From Paenibacillus sp. FSL K6-1330 (GTDB taxonomy: Bacteria; Bacillota; Bacilli; Paenibacillales; Paenibacillaceae), in NCBI RefSeq assembly GCF_037976825.1, contig NZ_CP150269.1, positions 1,531,501 through 1,595,500 of the forward strand: 64,000 nucleotides of DNA, read 5' to 3'. The number at the start of each line of letters is the position of its first letter. Position 1 is the stretch's first letter. This document shows, piece after piece, positions 37,542 through 46,542 of the stretch. A model generated the notes under the pieces. The model did not search any database. It was given only the letters and a program-made list of their open reading frames with translations, and was not told where the DNA came from. The translations under genes were made by a program, and so were the position numbers.

Positions 37542-37940
37542 TCACCCCTTTTTCTTTTGTTCTTCAACATAACGCTTTACGGTTTCGCTTGATACGTTTC
37601 CAGCTGTACTAACGAAAAAAGAACGTGTCCACAGACTAGGCAAATGAGCAAGATGCTCAAACTCCTGCCTTAATATTCGAGAGGTCACTTCTTTCACTTT
37701 TGCCATAACGTCTGATGAAGAATCGGTGGGAAGACAGTTCAGGAACAGATGGACATGATCGGGCATCACTCCCATTTCCACAATAATCCAGTTATTCTGA
37801 TGGCATATTTCAGCTAATAGCTCCTTGAATCGAATTTCCACTTGTTTTACTAACACTTTTCTTCGATAACGAGGGCAGAAAACAAAATGATAGTTAATGA
37901 GAGATACCGTCGTAGCTGTACGTCTATATTCTTGTCCCAT
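37542..37940 (-). CDS. tnpA: TnpA, Y1 HUH transposase
   Basis: This 132-residue single-domain transposase has HUH motif VMPDHVHLFLNC and catalytic Tyr in SETVKRYVEEQ, both intact. It starts MGQEYRRTATTVSLINYHFVFCPRYRRKVL, as in IS605-group TnpA. It moves the element as single-stranded DNA and recognises the terminal hairpins. Length is normal. Confidence 0.95.
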   Translation of the reverse strand: MGQEYRRTATTVSLINYHFVFCPRYRRKVLVKQVEIRFKELLAEICHQNNWIIVEMGVMPDHVHLFLNCLPTDSSSDVMAKVKEVTSRILRQEFEHLAHLPSLWTRSFFVSTAGNVSSETVKRYVEEQKKKG

Positions 37941-38055
37941 AAAACAATTCTATCAGTTCAACCGCACAACTGAAACGATTAAACAAAAAGAAAAGCACAC
38001 ACGCACACGTGCTATGTGTTTGCCCTTCCCATCCATGAAGGGATGTTCTGGCAAA

Positions 38056-38099
38056 GCCGACTGAAAGCCCACGATTAAAACCGTGGGCTTTCAGTCGGC
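38056..38099 (-). repeat. Left-end hairpin of the IS element
   Basis: GCCGACTGAAAGCCCACG and CGTGGGCTTTCAGTCGGC form a perfect 18-bp stem with an 8-base loop. It is seven bases from the predicted left cleavage site and is the expected TnpA recognition structure, though longer and more perfect than usual. Confidence 0.8.
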
Positions 38100-38115
38100 A
38101 ATCAATGTAAGGAAC

Positions 38116-38143
38116 ATTGTAGCAAAAAAACACAAGTTGTAAA
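38116..38143 (-). promoter_or_regulatory. Promoter cut off from the sensor kinase gene by the IS
   Basis: On the minus strand TTTACA (38143-38138) and TACAAT (38121-38116) are 16 bp apart and point towards the IS and the kinase gene. The start would fall near 38109, next to the TTAC target. This probably was the kinase promoter and should now drive tnpA and tnpB first. Confidence 0.6.
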
Positions 38144-38263
38144 TAAAAAAACATGATGCCGCAGCAAGAAATCACAAGTGGGCTAAGAAAGCACATGGGC
38201 GCATTCGGTCGTTATCAACTACAATCGCATTAATCCATTTCAAACAATAGGGGGCGAGGATTT

Positions 38264-39625
38264 GTGAAAAAGAGAAAAGGGCTTTACAGCTGGTTAACGG
38301 CCTTATTGCTGATAACCGTTATAGTAAGCGGTTGCAGCAATGCTGATGAAGGAAAGGGCGGTACTGCCACACCTGGTACCGGAGGCGATGAAGGGAAAAA
38401 GGTAGAAATCCTGCTCGGGTATTATTCCAGCGACAGCTCCGATACGAAGATGAAGGAGCTGATTGAGCAGTTCGAAAAACAGCATCCGAACATTAAGGTG
38501 AAGACGCAAAGCGCGCCATACGGGCAGTTCTATCAGAAGCTGGATACGCAAATCGCGGCCGGCCAAGCGCCGGACGTATGGCTGTCCGACGGCGTCTACG
38601 TCATGAAATACGCCCAGCGGGGCGCCGCTAAGGATCTGACGGATTGGATCGCAAGAGACCTGAAAGCCGACGAGTACTACGGCCTCGATTTTAATAAGGA
38701 CGCGGACGGGCGCTATTGGGGCGTGCCGCAGGGCATTCAGGTCGGCGTGCTGTTTTACAACAAGGAGCTGTTTGATAAAGCAGGCGTAATGTATCCTTCG
38801 GATGAATGGACCTGGGACGACCTGAAATCGTCGGCAGCCAAGCTGACGGTGGATGCCGGTGGAAAAACCGCCGAGGACAGCGGGTTTGACGCTGCAAGCG
38901 TGAATCAGTTCGGGCTGACGTTCTTCAGCATTACCGAAGGCTGGTTCTCCGTGATGAAATCCTACGGCGGCGGTGTCCTTGACGAGAAAGCGGAGAACTC
39001 CATCATCAATTCGCCGGAGAACAAGCAGGCGTTCGAATGGATGGTCGACGGCATGCAGCGCGGCATCATTACGGATCCGGTCGACCTGAAGAGCTTCCAG
39101 AGCAATACCGCCGTGTTCCCAAGCGGATCTGCAGCCATGCGGATCGGCATCTATGCCCGGGTGCAGGCAGCGAATGAAGCCGGCCTGAATTACGATGTGA
39201 CGCTGCTGCCGAAGGGACCTGATGGCAAGCGAGTGTCCCCGGTCATCGCCAACTCATGGGTGATTAATCAGAAGTCGAGCGACGAGAAAGCCGAGGCTGC
39301 CTGGGAGTGGATTAAATACTGGGCTACGGAAGACGATGTGCAGAAGCAGTGGACTGAACTGGGTGAAGCCGTGCCCGTCAAAAAATCCGTAGCGGAATCC
39401 GAAGTGTTCCTCAAGGCGGGAGAGCAGCCGGCTAACCGCCAGGCCTTCCTGGATAGCCTGGAGTTCGCACAGACACTCGACAATAACGCGGTCTGGGAAG
39501 AATGGGTAGGCAAATTCAACGAACATGCGGAGCGTGCCTTCCTTGGGGATGCAACTATCGATCAAGCGCTCAGCGAAGCGGATGCTGCCGTTCAATCAAT
39601 TCTCGATGATTTTTATAAAAAATAA
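38264..39625 (+). CDS. Sugar ABC transporter substrate-binding lipoprotein (amino-sugar operon)
   Basis: This 453-residue protein has a lipoprotein signal peptide (LTALLLITVIVSGCS, Cys near residue 24) and a family 1 extracellular binding domain: FEKQHPNIKVKTQSAPYGQFYQKLDTQIAAGQAPDVWLSD, then GVPQGIQVGVLFYNKELFDKAGVMYP. The GTG start at 38264 follows GGGGGCGAGGA. It is first in an operon ending with nagB and nagA, which suggests a GlcNAc-containing or related ligand. No ATPase gene is nearby. Confidence 0.9.
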   Translation: MKKRKGLYSWLTALLLITVIVSGCSNADEGKGGTATPGTGGDEGKKVEILLGYYSSDSSDTKMKELIEQFEKQHPNIKVKTQSAPYGQFYQKLDTQIAAGQAPDVWLSDGVYVMKYAQRGAAKDLTDWIARDLKADEYYGLDFNKDADGRYWGVPQGIQVGVLFYNKELFDKAGVMYPSDEWTWDDLKSSAAKLTVDAGGKTAEDSGFDAASVNQFGLTFFSITEGWFSVMKSYGGGVLDEKAENSIINSPENKQAFEWMVDGMQRGIITDPVDLKSFQSNTAVFPSGSAAMRIGIYARVQAANEAGLNYDVTLLPKGPDGKRVSPVIANSWVINQKSSDEKAEAAWEWIKYWATEDDVQKQWTELGEAVPVKKSVAESEVFLKAGEQPANRQAFLDSLEFAQTLDNNAVWEEWVGKFNEHAERAFLGDATIDQALSEADAAVQSILDDFYKK

Positions 39626-39654
39626 AACAAGGGTGGAAGAAAGGCGGGAGTGAA

Positions 39655-40620
39655 ATGGGCAATACATTAAACGACAATGCAGCACTCAAAGCCGATCCGA
39701 TGCCGCACGGAAAGCCCGCCCGAAAACGGAAATGGGATCATGAGGGGAGATGGGGGCTGCTCATGGCCTCCCCCTATTTTCTCCACTTTATCATCTTTGT
39801 GGCAGGTCCTCTCGCCGCATCCCTGTACTTCAGCTTTTCCGATTACGATATGCTGAATCCGCCCGAGTGGAGCGGACTGGATAATTTCCGGCGCATGGCC
39901 GAGGATTCGATGTTCTGGCGTTCTCTGTGGAACACCTTGTATTTTGCGGTTCTGTTCGTACCGCTCCAGACTTTTCTCGCTTTAGTACTGGCTGTCGCGC
40001 TAAACCAGCGTTTGAAAGGGCTTAAATGGTTTCGAATGGCCCATTTTATTCCGGTGATCTCCTCATGGACCGTCATCCTGTACGTCGCCGACGCCATATT
40101 CAACCCTCGCTTCGGTCTGGCGAACACGCTGCTTGCCAAGCTGGGGCTGGAAGGGCAAGGCTGGCTGCAGGATCCGAAGTTGGCCATTCCGCTGCTTGTC
40201 TTCATCGCGGTCTGGAAAGGGATCGGCTATATTATGGTCATTTATCTGGCGGGTCTGCAGAGCGTTCCCGGGGATCTGTATGAAGCCGCGGAGATCGACG
40301 GCGCAGGAGCTCTGCGAAAATTCCGCTACATTACGGTTCCGTTGATCTCGCCGACCACGTTCCTGGTGGTCATTATGAGCACGATTTCAACCTTCCAGGC
40401 ATTTGAACAGATTTATGTACTAACCGGCAGAGGCGACATCAGCTCGGCGGGAGGCCCGAATAACTCCAGTCTGGTCATGATGCTGTATTTATATCGTGAA
40501 GGGTTCACGTTTATGAGGATGGGGTATGCTTCCGCCATTGCCTGGGTGCTGTTCATGATCCTCTTCCTGTTGACGCTGATACAGCTCAGGGGTCAGAAGA
40601 AGTGGGTGCACTATGACTGA
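39655..40620 (+). CDS. Sugar ABC transporter permease (MalF type), amino-sugar operon
   Basis: This 321-residue membrane protein has a polar N-terminal tail of about 35 residues and six hydrophobic segments, starting LLMASPYFLHFIIFVAGPLAASLYFSFSD. The EAA loop is YEAAEIDGAGALRKFRYITVPLISP. It forms the import channel with the next gene product. Confidence 0.9.
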   Translation: MGNTLNDNAALKADPMPHGKPARKRKWDHEGRWGLLMASPYFLHFIIFVAGPLAASLYFSFSDYDMLNPPEWSGLDNFRRMAEDSMFWRSLWNTLYFAVLFVPLQTFLALVLAVALNQRLKGLKWFRMAHFIPVISSWTVILYVADAIFNPRFGLANTLLAKLGLEGQGWLQDPKLAIPLLVFIAVWKGIGYIMVIYLAGLQSVPGDLYEAAEIDGAGALRKFRYITVPLISPTTFLVVIMSTISTFQAFEQIYVLTGRGDISSAGGPNNSSLVMMLYLYREGFTFMRMGYASAIAWVLFMILFLLTLIQLRGQKKWVHYD

Positions 40621-40680
40621 TCAAGCAGTCAAGATGGAACTGCAGATGTGGAACCGCATCGGAGGAAGGAGGAACCTCAC

Positions 40681-41505
40681 ATGAGAAGAAAGCTGCTGGG
40701 AAAAAGCATCGGTTACGTGCTGATCGGGATCAGCTCGCTCATCATGATCGTGCCGTTTCTGTCGGCGCTCATGAATTCATTGAAAACCTACAAGGAATAT
40801 ACAACCGTTCCGCCCCGCTGGATTCCCGAGGTATTCCAGTGGTCTAACTACGCGCAGGTGTTTCAGCTTGGGAATATTGGCGGCTACACGTTAAACAGCA
40901 TCTTCGTAGCCGTATTGTCCGTCGTCGGCGCACTGATCTCCTGCTCGATGGTCGGTTATGCGTTCGCAAGGCTGCGCTTTCCGCTGAAAAGCGCGCTGTT
41001 CGTAATGGTGCTGGGAACGATGATGATTCCGGCGGTGGTCATCATCATCCCGCATTTCATCATTTTTAATAAGCTGAACATGCTGGATACGCTTACGCCG
41101 CTGTGGATTATCGAATGGCTGGCTCAACCATTTGGGATTTTTCTCATGCGGCAGGCTTTTATGAATATACCTAAGGAGTACGAGGAGGCGGCCAAGATGG
41201 AGGGCTGCAATCCGTTCCAGATTTATCTGCGGATCTTTATTCCGATGGCCAGGCCTACGCTGGCGACGCTGGCGATCTTTACATTCATGGGCAAGTGGAA
41301 CGAGATTTTGACGCCTGTCATTTATTTGACCTCGAATGAGAAGTATACGCTGCCCATCGGCATTCTCTCCTTATCAGGCCAATGGACCGGCAATGAACAG
41401 CTTATGATCGCAGCCGCACTGGTCAGTCTCGTTCCAATTCTGCTGGTATTCCTGTTTGCCGAGAAATATTTTGTGCAGAACCACAATATGGCCGGGATTA
41501 AATAA
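40681..41505 (+). CDS. Sugar ABC transporter permease (MalG type), amino-sugar operon
   Basis: This 274-residue membrane protein has six hydrophobic segments and EAA motif YEEAAKMEGCNPFQIYLRIFIPMARP. GGAGGAAGGAGG precedes ATG 40681, so an upstream in-frame ATG (40648) is not used. The stop is followed closely by the isomerase gene. Confidence 0.9.
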   Translation: MRRKLLGKSIGYVLIGISSLIMIVPFLSALMNSLKTYKEYTTVPPRWIPEVFQWSNYAQVFQLGNIGGYTLNSIFVAVLSVVGALISCSMVGYAFARLRFPLKSALFVMVLGTMMIPAVVIIIPHFIIFNKLNMLDTLTPLWIIEWLAQPFGIFLMRQAFMNIPKEYEEAAKMEGCNPFQIYLRIFIPMARPTLATLAIFTFMGKWNEILTPVIYLTSNEKYTLPIGILSLSGQWTGNEQLMIAAALVSLVPILLVFLFAEKYFVQNHNMAGIK

Positions 41506-41536
41506 TGGAGTGTTATCATCGGCCCGGGAAGGGGCC

Positions 41537-42433
41537 ATGTCTGTGAAGGAAAGGATGAAAGACAAGATGAAAATAGCGGCATTCAGCGGATCGTTAATCG
41601 ATTACAGCATCCATGAAGCGATGTCGATCACGGCCGGGCTTGGTTTCGACGGAATCGAAATTGCCTGCCGCGAACCGCACTTAAGTCCGGAAGCTTCGCT
41701 GCCGCGAGTTCGCGAAATGAAGGCTGTTGCGGAAGTTCATGGCTTGGAGATTCCGGCATTGGCAGGTTATATGGGATATTTCTCGACAAGCGGAGATGCG
41801 GAATGCGCTGAGGCTTATGATCAGTTTATGGGCCTGCTTGAACGCGCGGTGATGTTGGAGGCAGGCATGATCCGGATCTTTCAGGGTGGGCCGAATGCCT
41901 TCCTGGCGGAGGATTATCATTATGCCAAGGCGGCTTTCTGGATTCGGAAATGCGCGAAGGAAGCCCGGGCTGCGGGAAAACGGATCGTCCTGGAGATCCA
42001 CAACCAGAGCCTGGTGGAGACAACGGACAGCGCACTGCGGTTGCTGGATTTGATCGGCGATGATCAGGTTGGCCTGATTCATGATGCAGGGAATATGTAC
42101 ATCACGGACACGGAATTTGGGGAAGCGTCGGTCCGGCAGCTCGGAAGCCGGTTGTTTCATGTGCACATTAAGGATGAACGGCGGATCGGGCAAGTGGGCG
42201 CGCCGGGAACGTTCAAGAATTTGACCCGACACGGGGAAGAGTTCTTCCTGCAGTGCCGTCTTGGTGAGGGAGAAGTGGATCACGGCGGGCTGCTCAGGGG
42301 ACTTCGGGAACAGCGGTACGCAGGTTGGCTTACGCTGGAATGCGCAGCACCCTATCCGCCGAAGGAACGGCTCGCTTATGATCTGTCGGTCATCAAGGAA
42401 TGGCTGCAGGCTGTGGAGGTGTCGACAAGATGA
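41537..42433 (+). CDS. Sugar phosphate isomerase/epimerase-like TIM-barrel protein (AP endonuclease family 2 fold)
   Basis: This protein of about 298 residues has the IolE/xylose-isomerase-like TIM barrel: GLGFDGIEIACREPHLSPEAS, RIVLEIHNQSLVETTDS, VGLIHDAGNMYIT, FHVHIKDER and GWLTLECAAPYPP. The conserved Glu, Asp/His and final Glu are candidate metal ligands. The start is uncertain (41537, 41555 or 41567). The family includes keto-sugar isomerases and enzymes that act on 3-keto-glycosides together with Gfo/Idh oxidoreductases, two of which follow. Substrate inferred only in general terms. Its stop overlaps the next start (ATGA). Confidence 0.8.
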   Translation: MSVKERMKDKMKIAAFSGSLIDYSIHEAMSITAGLGFDGIEIACREPHLSPEASLPRVREMKAVAEVHGLEIPALAGYMGYFSTSGDAECAEAYDQFMGLLERAVMLEAGMIRIFQGGPNAFLAEDYHYAKAAFWIRKCAKEARAAGKRIVLEIHNQSLVETTDSALRLLDLIGDDQVGLIHDAGNMYITDTEFGEASVRQLGSRLFHVHIKDERRIGQVGAPGTFKNLTRHGEEFFLQCRLGEGEVDHGGLLRGLREQRYAGWLTLECAAPYPPKERLAYDLSVIKEWLQAVEVSTR

Positions 42434-43470
42434 CGGGGAAAGCGCGGAAATTTGGAATCATTGGCTGTCAGCATGCCCACATCGGCATGTTTATCGAGGA
42501 GATGCTGGCCCTGGGCTACGAATGTGCAGGCGTATACGAACCGGATAATAAGCCGTTAGCCCGTACTCTTGCCCACCGGTACGGCCTGGAACTGACGGGG
42601 GATCGGGAATCGCTGCTGAGCGATAAAGGAGTGAGTGTTATCGGCTGCGCGGCCATTAACTATCAGAAGATGGATGTCATTGAGCTGTGCGAGCTCCATG
42701 GCAAACCAATCATGATCGACAAGCCCGCCGTGACGGATCGGGCGGGGCTGACCCGGCTGCGCGGCGTTCTGGAGCGGGGAAGGATCGAGGTAGGCATGAT
42801 GCTCACCGAGCGCTTTCGTCCTTCCCTGCATACCGTTCAGCGGATGATCCGGGCGGGTGAATTGGGGGACATTGTCCATATCTCGATGCGTAAACCGCAT
42901 CGGCTGAATCCGGAAGCTCGACCTGCCTGGCACTTTGACAAGTCACAATCCGGGGGCATCATCAACGATCTCTTCGTGCACGATTTTGACCTGTTACGGT
43001 GGCTGACGGGCCGGGAAGTGGAGACGACATCCGGTTATCTGGCGAAGAATATACTGCCTGAACATCCGACCTTCTATGATACGGCCGGCGTGCAGGTATT
43101 CATGGCTGGCGGCATAACGGCGCAGCTTTACGCGGATTGGCATACACCGGCAGGCTGCTGGACATGGGGAGACGGACGGATATTCATTACGGGGACAAGA
43201 GGCATTGTGGAAATTCGGCTGGAAGGAGACCCGTTGCTCTCGAGTGATGAGGCTGTGCTTGTTATCACCGATCAGGAGCTGCGCTCCTTGCCGTTGGCGC
43301 AGCCGCCGTTCTCCCTCTCGCAGGATTTTCTGAACCGGGTGGAGGGAGAAGCGGGCTTCATCACGCATGACGATATTTACAAAGCCTCGGAGGCGACGGT
43401 AACGGCCGATGAGGAAGCACGGATCCTGATTCGGGAAAAGGGAAAAGCATGCGGTTTCGCTGCAAACTGA
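42430..43470 (+). CDS. Gfo/Idh/MocA-family oxidoreductase 1
   Basis: This 346-residue protein has an N-terminal Rossmann domain (FGIIGCQHAHIGMFIEEM, with GCQHAH in place of a classic GxGxxG), then MIDKPAVTD in the EKP position and a C-terminal beta-sheet substrate domain. The KP motif keeps Lys for catalysis. ATG 42430 overlaps the previous stop, with GGAGGTG about 9 bases upstream. It should oxidise or reduce a sugar hydroxyl with NAD(P). It differs clearly from the second copy next door, so they are not a recent duplication. Confidence 0.83.
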   Translation: MTGKARKFGIIGCQHAHIGMFIEEMLALGYECAGVYEPDNKPLARTLAHRYGLELTGDRESLLSDKGVSVIGCAAINYQKMDVIELCELHGKPIMIDKPAVTDRAGLTRLRGVLERGRIEVGMMLTERFRPSLHTVQRMIRAGELGDIVHISMRKPHRLNPEARPAWHFDKSQSGGIINDLFVHDFDLLRWLTGREVETTSGYLAKNILPEHPTFYDTAGVQVFMAGGITAQLYADWHTPAGCWTWGDGRIFITGTRGIVEIRLEGDPLLSSDEAVLVITDQELRSLPLAQPPFSLSQDFLNRVEGEAGFITHDDIYKASEATVTADEEARILIREKGKACGFAAN

Positions 43471-43494
43471 ACGTAACGAGGAGGCGTAGGATAC

Positions 43495-44523
43495 ATGACG
43501 GAGGAAACATTGCCGGTTCGATTCGGAATTATCGGCTGCGGAATTATTGCCGACATTCATGCACAGGGCATTTTGAACACGGAGGAAGCCGTGCTTGCCG
43601 CCGTATTTGATACGAAACGGGAATCTGCGGTCAAGCTGACTGCAAAGTACGGAGGAGATATCTGCGATACATTGGAAGAACTGCTGGCACGCGAGGATGT
43701 GGAGGTTGTCTGCATCTGCACGCCAAGCGGCATGCACGCAGAGCAGACGGCGATGGTCGCCCGGGCGGGCAAACATGTGCTGGCGGAGAAGCCGATGGCG
43801 ATCAAGCTTGACGATGTCGAGCGCATGATCGAGGTATGTGCGGAGAATGGTGTGCTGCTGGCAACCGTCTTTCCGAGGCGCATGTCCCCGCAGGCCCGAT
43901 ACGCCCGGCAGGTCATTCAAGAAGGACGGCTTGGGAAGCTTAGCTTATGCTCGGCGTATGTCATGCTGTTCCGCGATCAAGCCTATTATGACAGCGCAGG
44001 CTGGCGCGGGACCTGGGCGATGGATGGCGGCGGGGCCATGATGAATCAGGGAATTCACACGGTGGATATGCTGCAATGGCTCGTTGGGCCTGTTGCGTCC
44101 TTGTCCGCGAAAGCCAAAGCCGTGCTGCGCAATATCGAAGTCGAAGATACCGTTATCGCTGCGCTTGAATTTGAAAGCGGCGCGCTGGGCGTGCTGGAGA
44201 TCACGACGACGGCCTGCGACGGGAAAGGGCAGCGGCTGGTCATCCATGGCGAGAAGGGCGCGCTTGTCATTGAGGAGGATACGATTGTATCCCTTGAAAT
44301 TGATGGCCAGCAGATTCAGCTGCCTGAGTTCGAGCCCTTTAAAGTTATACCTGACGGACACCGGCTGCAAATTCGAGATATGGCGCTTGCCGTTCGCGAA
44401 GGCCGCGAGCCTGTAGTCACCGGGAAGGACGGCCGACATTCATTGGAGATTATTCTTGGCACATACGAAGCTTCCCGGCAGCACAAGGAAATCAAACTGC
44501 AGACCGAAACACCGGTATTGTAG
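43495..44523 (+). CDS. Gfo/Idh/MocA-family oxidoreductase 2
   Basis: This 342-residue protein is a canonical family member: FGIIGCGIIADIHAQGIL nucleotide-binding motif, HVLAEKPMAIKLDDV with the catalytic Lys of EKP, and DGGGAMMNQGIHTVDMLQWL holding the conserved His of GxHxxD. GAGGAGG precedes ATG 43495. In this operon it probably acts with the other oxidoreductase and the isomerase on the imported sugar before deacetylation and deamination. Confidence 0.88.
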   Translation: MTEETLPVRFGIIGCGIIADIHAQGILNTEEAVLAAVFDTKRESAVKLTAKYGGDICDTLEELLAREDVEVVCICTPSGMHAEQTAMVARAGKHVLAEKPMAIKLDDVERMIEVCAENGVLLATVFPRRMSPQARYARQVIQEGRLGKLSLCSAYVMLFRDQAYYDSAGWRGTWAMDGGGAMMNQGIHTVDMLQWLVGPVASLSAKAKAVLRNIEVEDTVIAALEFESGALGVLEITTTACDGKGQRLVIHGEKGALVIEEDTIVSLEIDGQQIQLPEFEPFKVIPDGHRLQIRDMALAVREGREPVVTGKDGRHSLEIILGTYEASRQHKEIKLQTETPVL

Positions 44524-44540
44524 GGGATGGAGGTGACTTT

Positions 44541-45332
44541 ATGATGTCTCAGCGCAGCATAAAGCCTGTTCTTGAAGACGTTCAAGATCAACTGAAGGTC
44601 CGCGTTTATGACCAGCGCGAAGCGATGGGGAAAGCGGCGGCCGCCGATATCGGCGCGGCCATGCAGCGCCTTCTGGCAGAGAAAGAACACATTCGCATCG
44701 TCTTTGCGGCTGCCCCATCCCAGAATGAATGCCTGGCGGCGCTGGTTCAATCGGAAGGATTGGACTGGAGTAGGGTCACGGCTTTTCATATGGATGAATA
44801 CATCGGCCTTCCTCCGTCGGCACCGCAGCGGTTCGGGAACTTTTTGTCTCGGCAGCTGTTTGATCTGGTATCTCCAGGAGAGGTGCATTTGATCGACGGC
44901 ATGAATGATCCTGAGGCGGAGTGCGACAGATACAGCGGATTGATTACTGCTGCGCCGATCGATATGGTGGTCCTGGGTATTGGCGAGAACGGGCATATCG
45001 CCTTCAACGATCCGCCCGTTGCCGATTTTGCGGATCCGTTATGGGTAAAGCGGGTGAAGCTGGACGAGGATTGCCGCCGACAGCAGGTGAATGACGGCTG
45101 TTTCGCAAGCTTGGAGGAGGTTCCGGAATACGCCCTTACGCTCACCATTCCGGCGTTAATGTCAGGTGCCCATCTGTTCTGCGTCGTTCCGGGTGCAAGC
45201 AAGCGGGCAGCGGTACAAAGGACGCTGCACGGCGATATACACGAGGCCTGTCCTGCCAGCATTCTTCGAAGGCATGCGGATTGCAAGCTGTACGTGGACC
45301 GGGAGTCGTATGGGGAAATCCGGAATGGATAG
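44541..45332 (+). CDS. nagB: Glucosamine-6-phosphate deaminase
   Basis: This 263-residue protein has the NagB fold and motifs: VTAFHMDEYIGLPPSAPQRFGNFL (catalytic Asp), DMVVLGIGENGHIAFNDPP (His and Glu/Asp of the ring-opening site), and a C-terminal TIPALMSGAHLFCVVPG. It converts glucosamine-6-phosphate to fructose-6-phosphate and ammonia. The usual TVGVGTL segment is replaced by ALTLTIPALM, seen in some paralogues, so an amino-sugar variant is possible. It ends inside the start of nagA. Confidence 0.85.
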   Translation: MMSQRSIKPVLEDVQDQLKVRVYDQREAMGKAAAADIGAAMQRLLAEKEHIRIVFAAAPSQNECLAALVQSEGLDWSRVTAFHMDEYIGLPPSAPQRFGNFLSRQLFDLVSPGEVHLIDGMNDPEAECDRYSGLITAAPIDMVVLGIGENGHIAFNDPPVADFADPLWVKRVKLDEDCRRQQVNDGCFASLEEVPEYALTLTIPALMSGAHLFCVVPGASKRAAVQRTLHGDIHEACPASILRRHADCKLYVDRESYGEIRNG

Positions 45333-46488
45333 CCATGCCCTTGTTCGTGTGGGCCGTCATTACGCAACAGGTAAGCGGATAAAGCTAACATGGACTCCTG
45401 ACGGCCGGATCGAGCAGATGCTTCCGCACGATGGTGACGAGGACGCCTGGATCGCTCCCGGACTTGTTGATCTTCAGATTAACGGCGGGTACGGCCATGA
45501 TTTCAACTCCTTGCCGCTCACAACGGAGACGGTTATCCAGGCAACCCGGCGTTTATGGGAAAAGGGTATAACGCTTTACTACCCAACCGTCATTACCAAT
45601 GGCGATGAAGAGATCGAACATTTGCTGCGGGTTATCGACGCCGCTTGCCTGGAGGATGAAGCAGTCGGTTCAACCATTGGCGGGATTCATTTGGAGGGCC
45701 CCTTCCTTTCTCCGGAAGAAGGGCCCAGGGGAGCCCATGATTCCCGGTACATCAAAGCGCCTGATTGGGCGTTGTTTTCAAGATGGCAGGCGGCATCGGG
45801 AAATCGGATTCGGATCGTGACGCTATCGCCAGAGTGGCCGGAAGCTGCGAGTTTTATCCGGTCGTGCATAGAGGCGGGAATCACGGTATCGATCGGGCAT
45901 ACCGCCGCGACGCCTGCGCAAATTCGAGTAGCCGTGGAAGCAGGAGCGACGATGTCCACTCATCTTGGAAATGGCGCGCATCTGACGCTGCCGCGCCATC
46001 CGAATTATATATGGGAGCAGCTTGCGCAAGATCAGCTGTGGGCCGGGATCATCGCGGATGGGTACCATCTGCCGGACTCGGTCATCAAAGTGATGCTCCG
46101 CGCCAAGTCCTCCAAAGCGCTGCTAGTCAGCGATGCCGTCTATTTAAGCGGTATGCCGCCAGGCGAATACGAGACCCATATCGGCGGCAATGTCGTATTA
46201 ACACCCGAAGGCCGATTGCATCTCGCCCGCAAGCCCGAGCTGTTGGCCGGTTCGGCCATGATGCTTGCCGATGCGGTATGGCGGCTGGCTCAGTCAGGGC
46301 TGTGCACGTTTCCTGAAGCTTGGGACATGGCTTCAACGCTGCCAGCGCAGGCCATGGGGAAAGCAGACCATTATGGATTAAAGAGAGGGGCGCAGGCCGA
46401 CTTCGTGGTGTTGGAGAAGGAAGAGGGAAGTCTTCGCATTGTGGAGACGTTCAAGGGAGGCCATTCGGTTTACCAAAGGGAATGTTAG
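45310..46488 (+). CDS. nagA: N-acetylglucosamine-6-phosphate deacetylase
   Basis: This 392-residue amidohydrolase has APGLVDLQINGGYGHDFNS, the metal-binding Glu in GGIHLEGPFLSPEEGPRGAH, His in SIGHTAATPAQI and STHLGNGAHLTL, and the catalytic Asp in LLVSDAVYLSGMP. The QIN in place of HxH is normal for NagA. It deacetylates GlcNAc-6-phosphate for NagB. The start is ATG 45310, after GGGAG and overlapping nagB by 23 bases, or ATG 45325. An open frame further upstream lies inside nagB and is not used. Confidence 0.9.
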   Translation: MGKSGMDSHALVRVGRHYATGKRIKLTWTPDGRIEQMLPHDGDEDAWIAPGLVDLQINGGYGHDFNSLPLTTETVIQATRRLWEKGITLYYPTVITNGDEEIEHLLRVIDAACLEDEAVGSTIGGIHLEGPFLSPEEGPRGAHDSRYIKAPDWALFSRWQAASGNRIRIVTLSPEWPEAASFIRSCIEAGITVSIGHTAATPAQIRVAVEAGATMSTHLGNGAHLTLPRHPNYIWEQLAQDQLWAGIIADGYHLPDSVIKVMLRAKSSKALLVSDAVYLSGMPPGEYETHIGGNVVLTPEGRLHLARKPELLAGSAMMLADAVWRLAQSGLCTFPEAWDMASTLPAQAMGKADHYGLKRGAQADFVVLEKEEGSLRIVETFKGGHSVYQREC

Positions 46489-46514
46489 ATGTTAAAATAT
46501 AGAAAACGAAACCG

Positions 46515-46542
46515 AAAAACCCAGATTGCGATCTGGGTTTTT
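46515..46542 (+). terminator. Terminator of the amino-sugar operon
   Basis: AAAAACCCAGAT pairs with ATCTGGGTTTTT around TGCG, a strong U-ended hairpin directly after nagA. Confidence 0.9.

Larger units (their letters stand above)
36333..38106 (-). mobile_element. Complete IS200/IS605-family element (IS605 group, tnpA + tnpB)
   Basis: The element carries intact tnpA and tnpB on the minus strand. Predicted ends follow the ISHp608 rule. On the minus strand, TTAC (plus 38107-38110) lies immediately before the left end, seven bases from an 18-bp hairpin (38056-38099). The right end is TCAA (plus 36333-36336) after GCGGC/GCCGT. This gives 1774 bp, normal for the family, and no target duplication is expected. 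Ends are inferred by pattern. It sits in the divergent region between the sensor kinase gene and the sugar ABC operon. Confidence 0.85.

Noticed and set aside
45166..45309. An N-terminal extension of NagA
   Set aside because: It lies wholly inside nagB in another frame, and ATG 45310 has a ribosome site and gives the normal NagA length.
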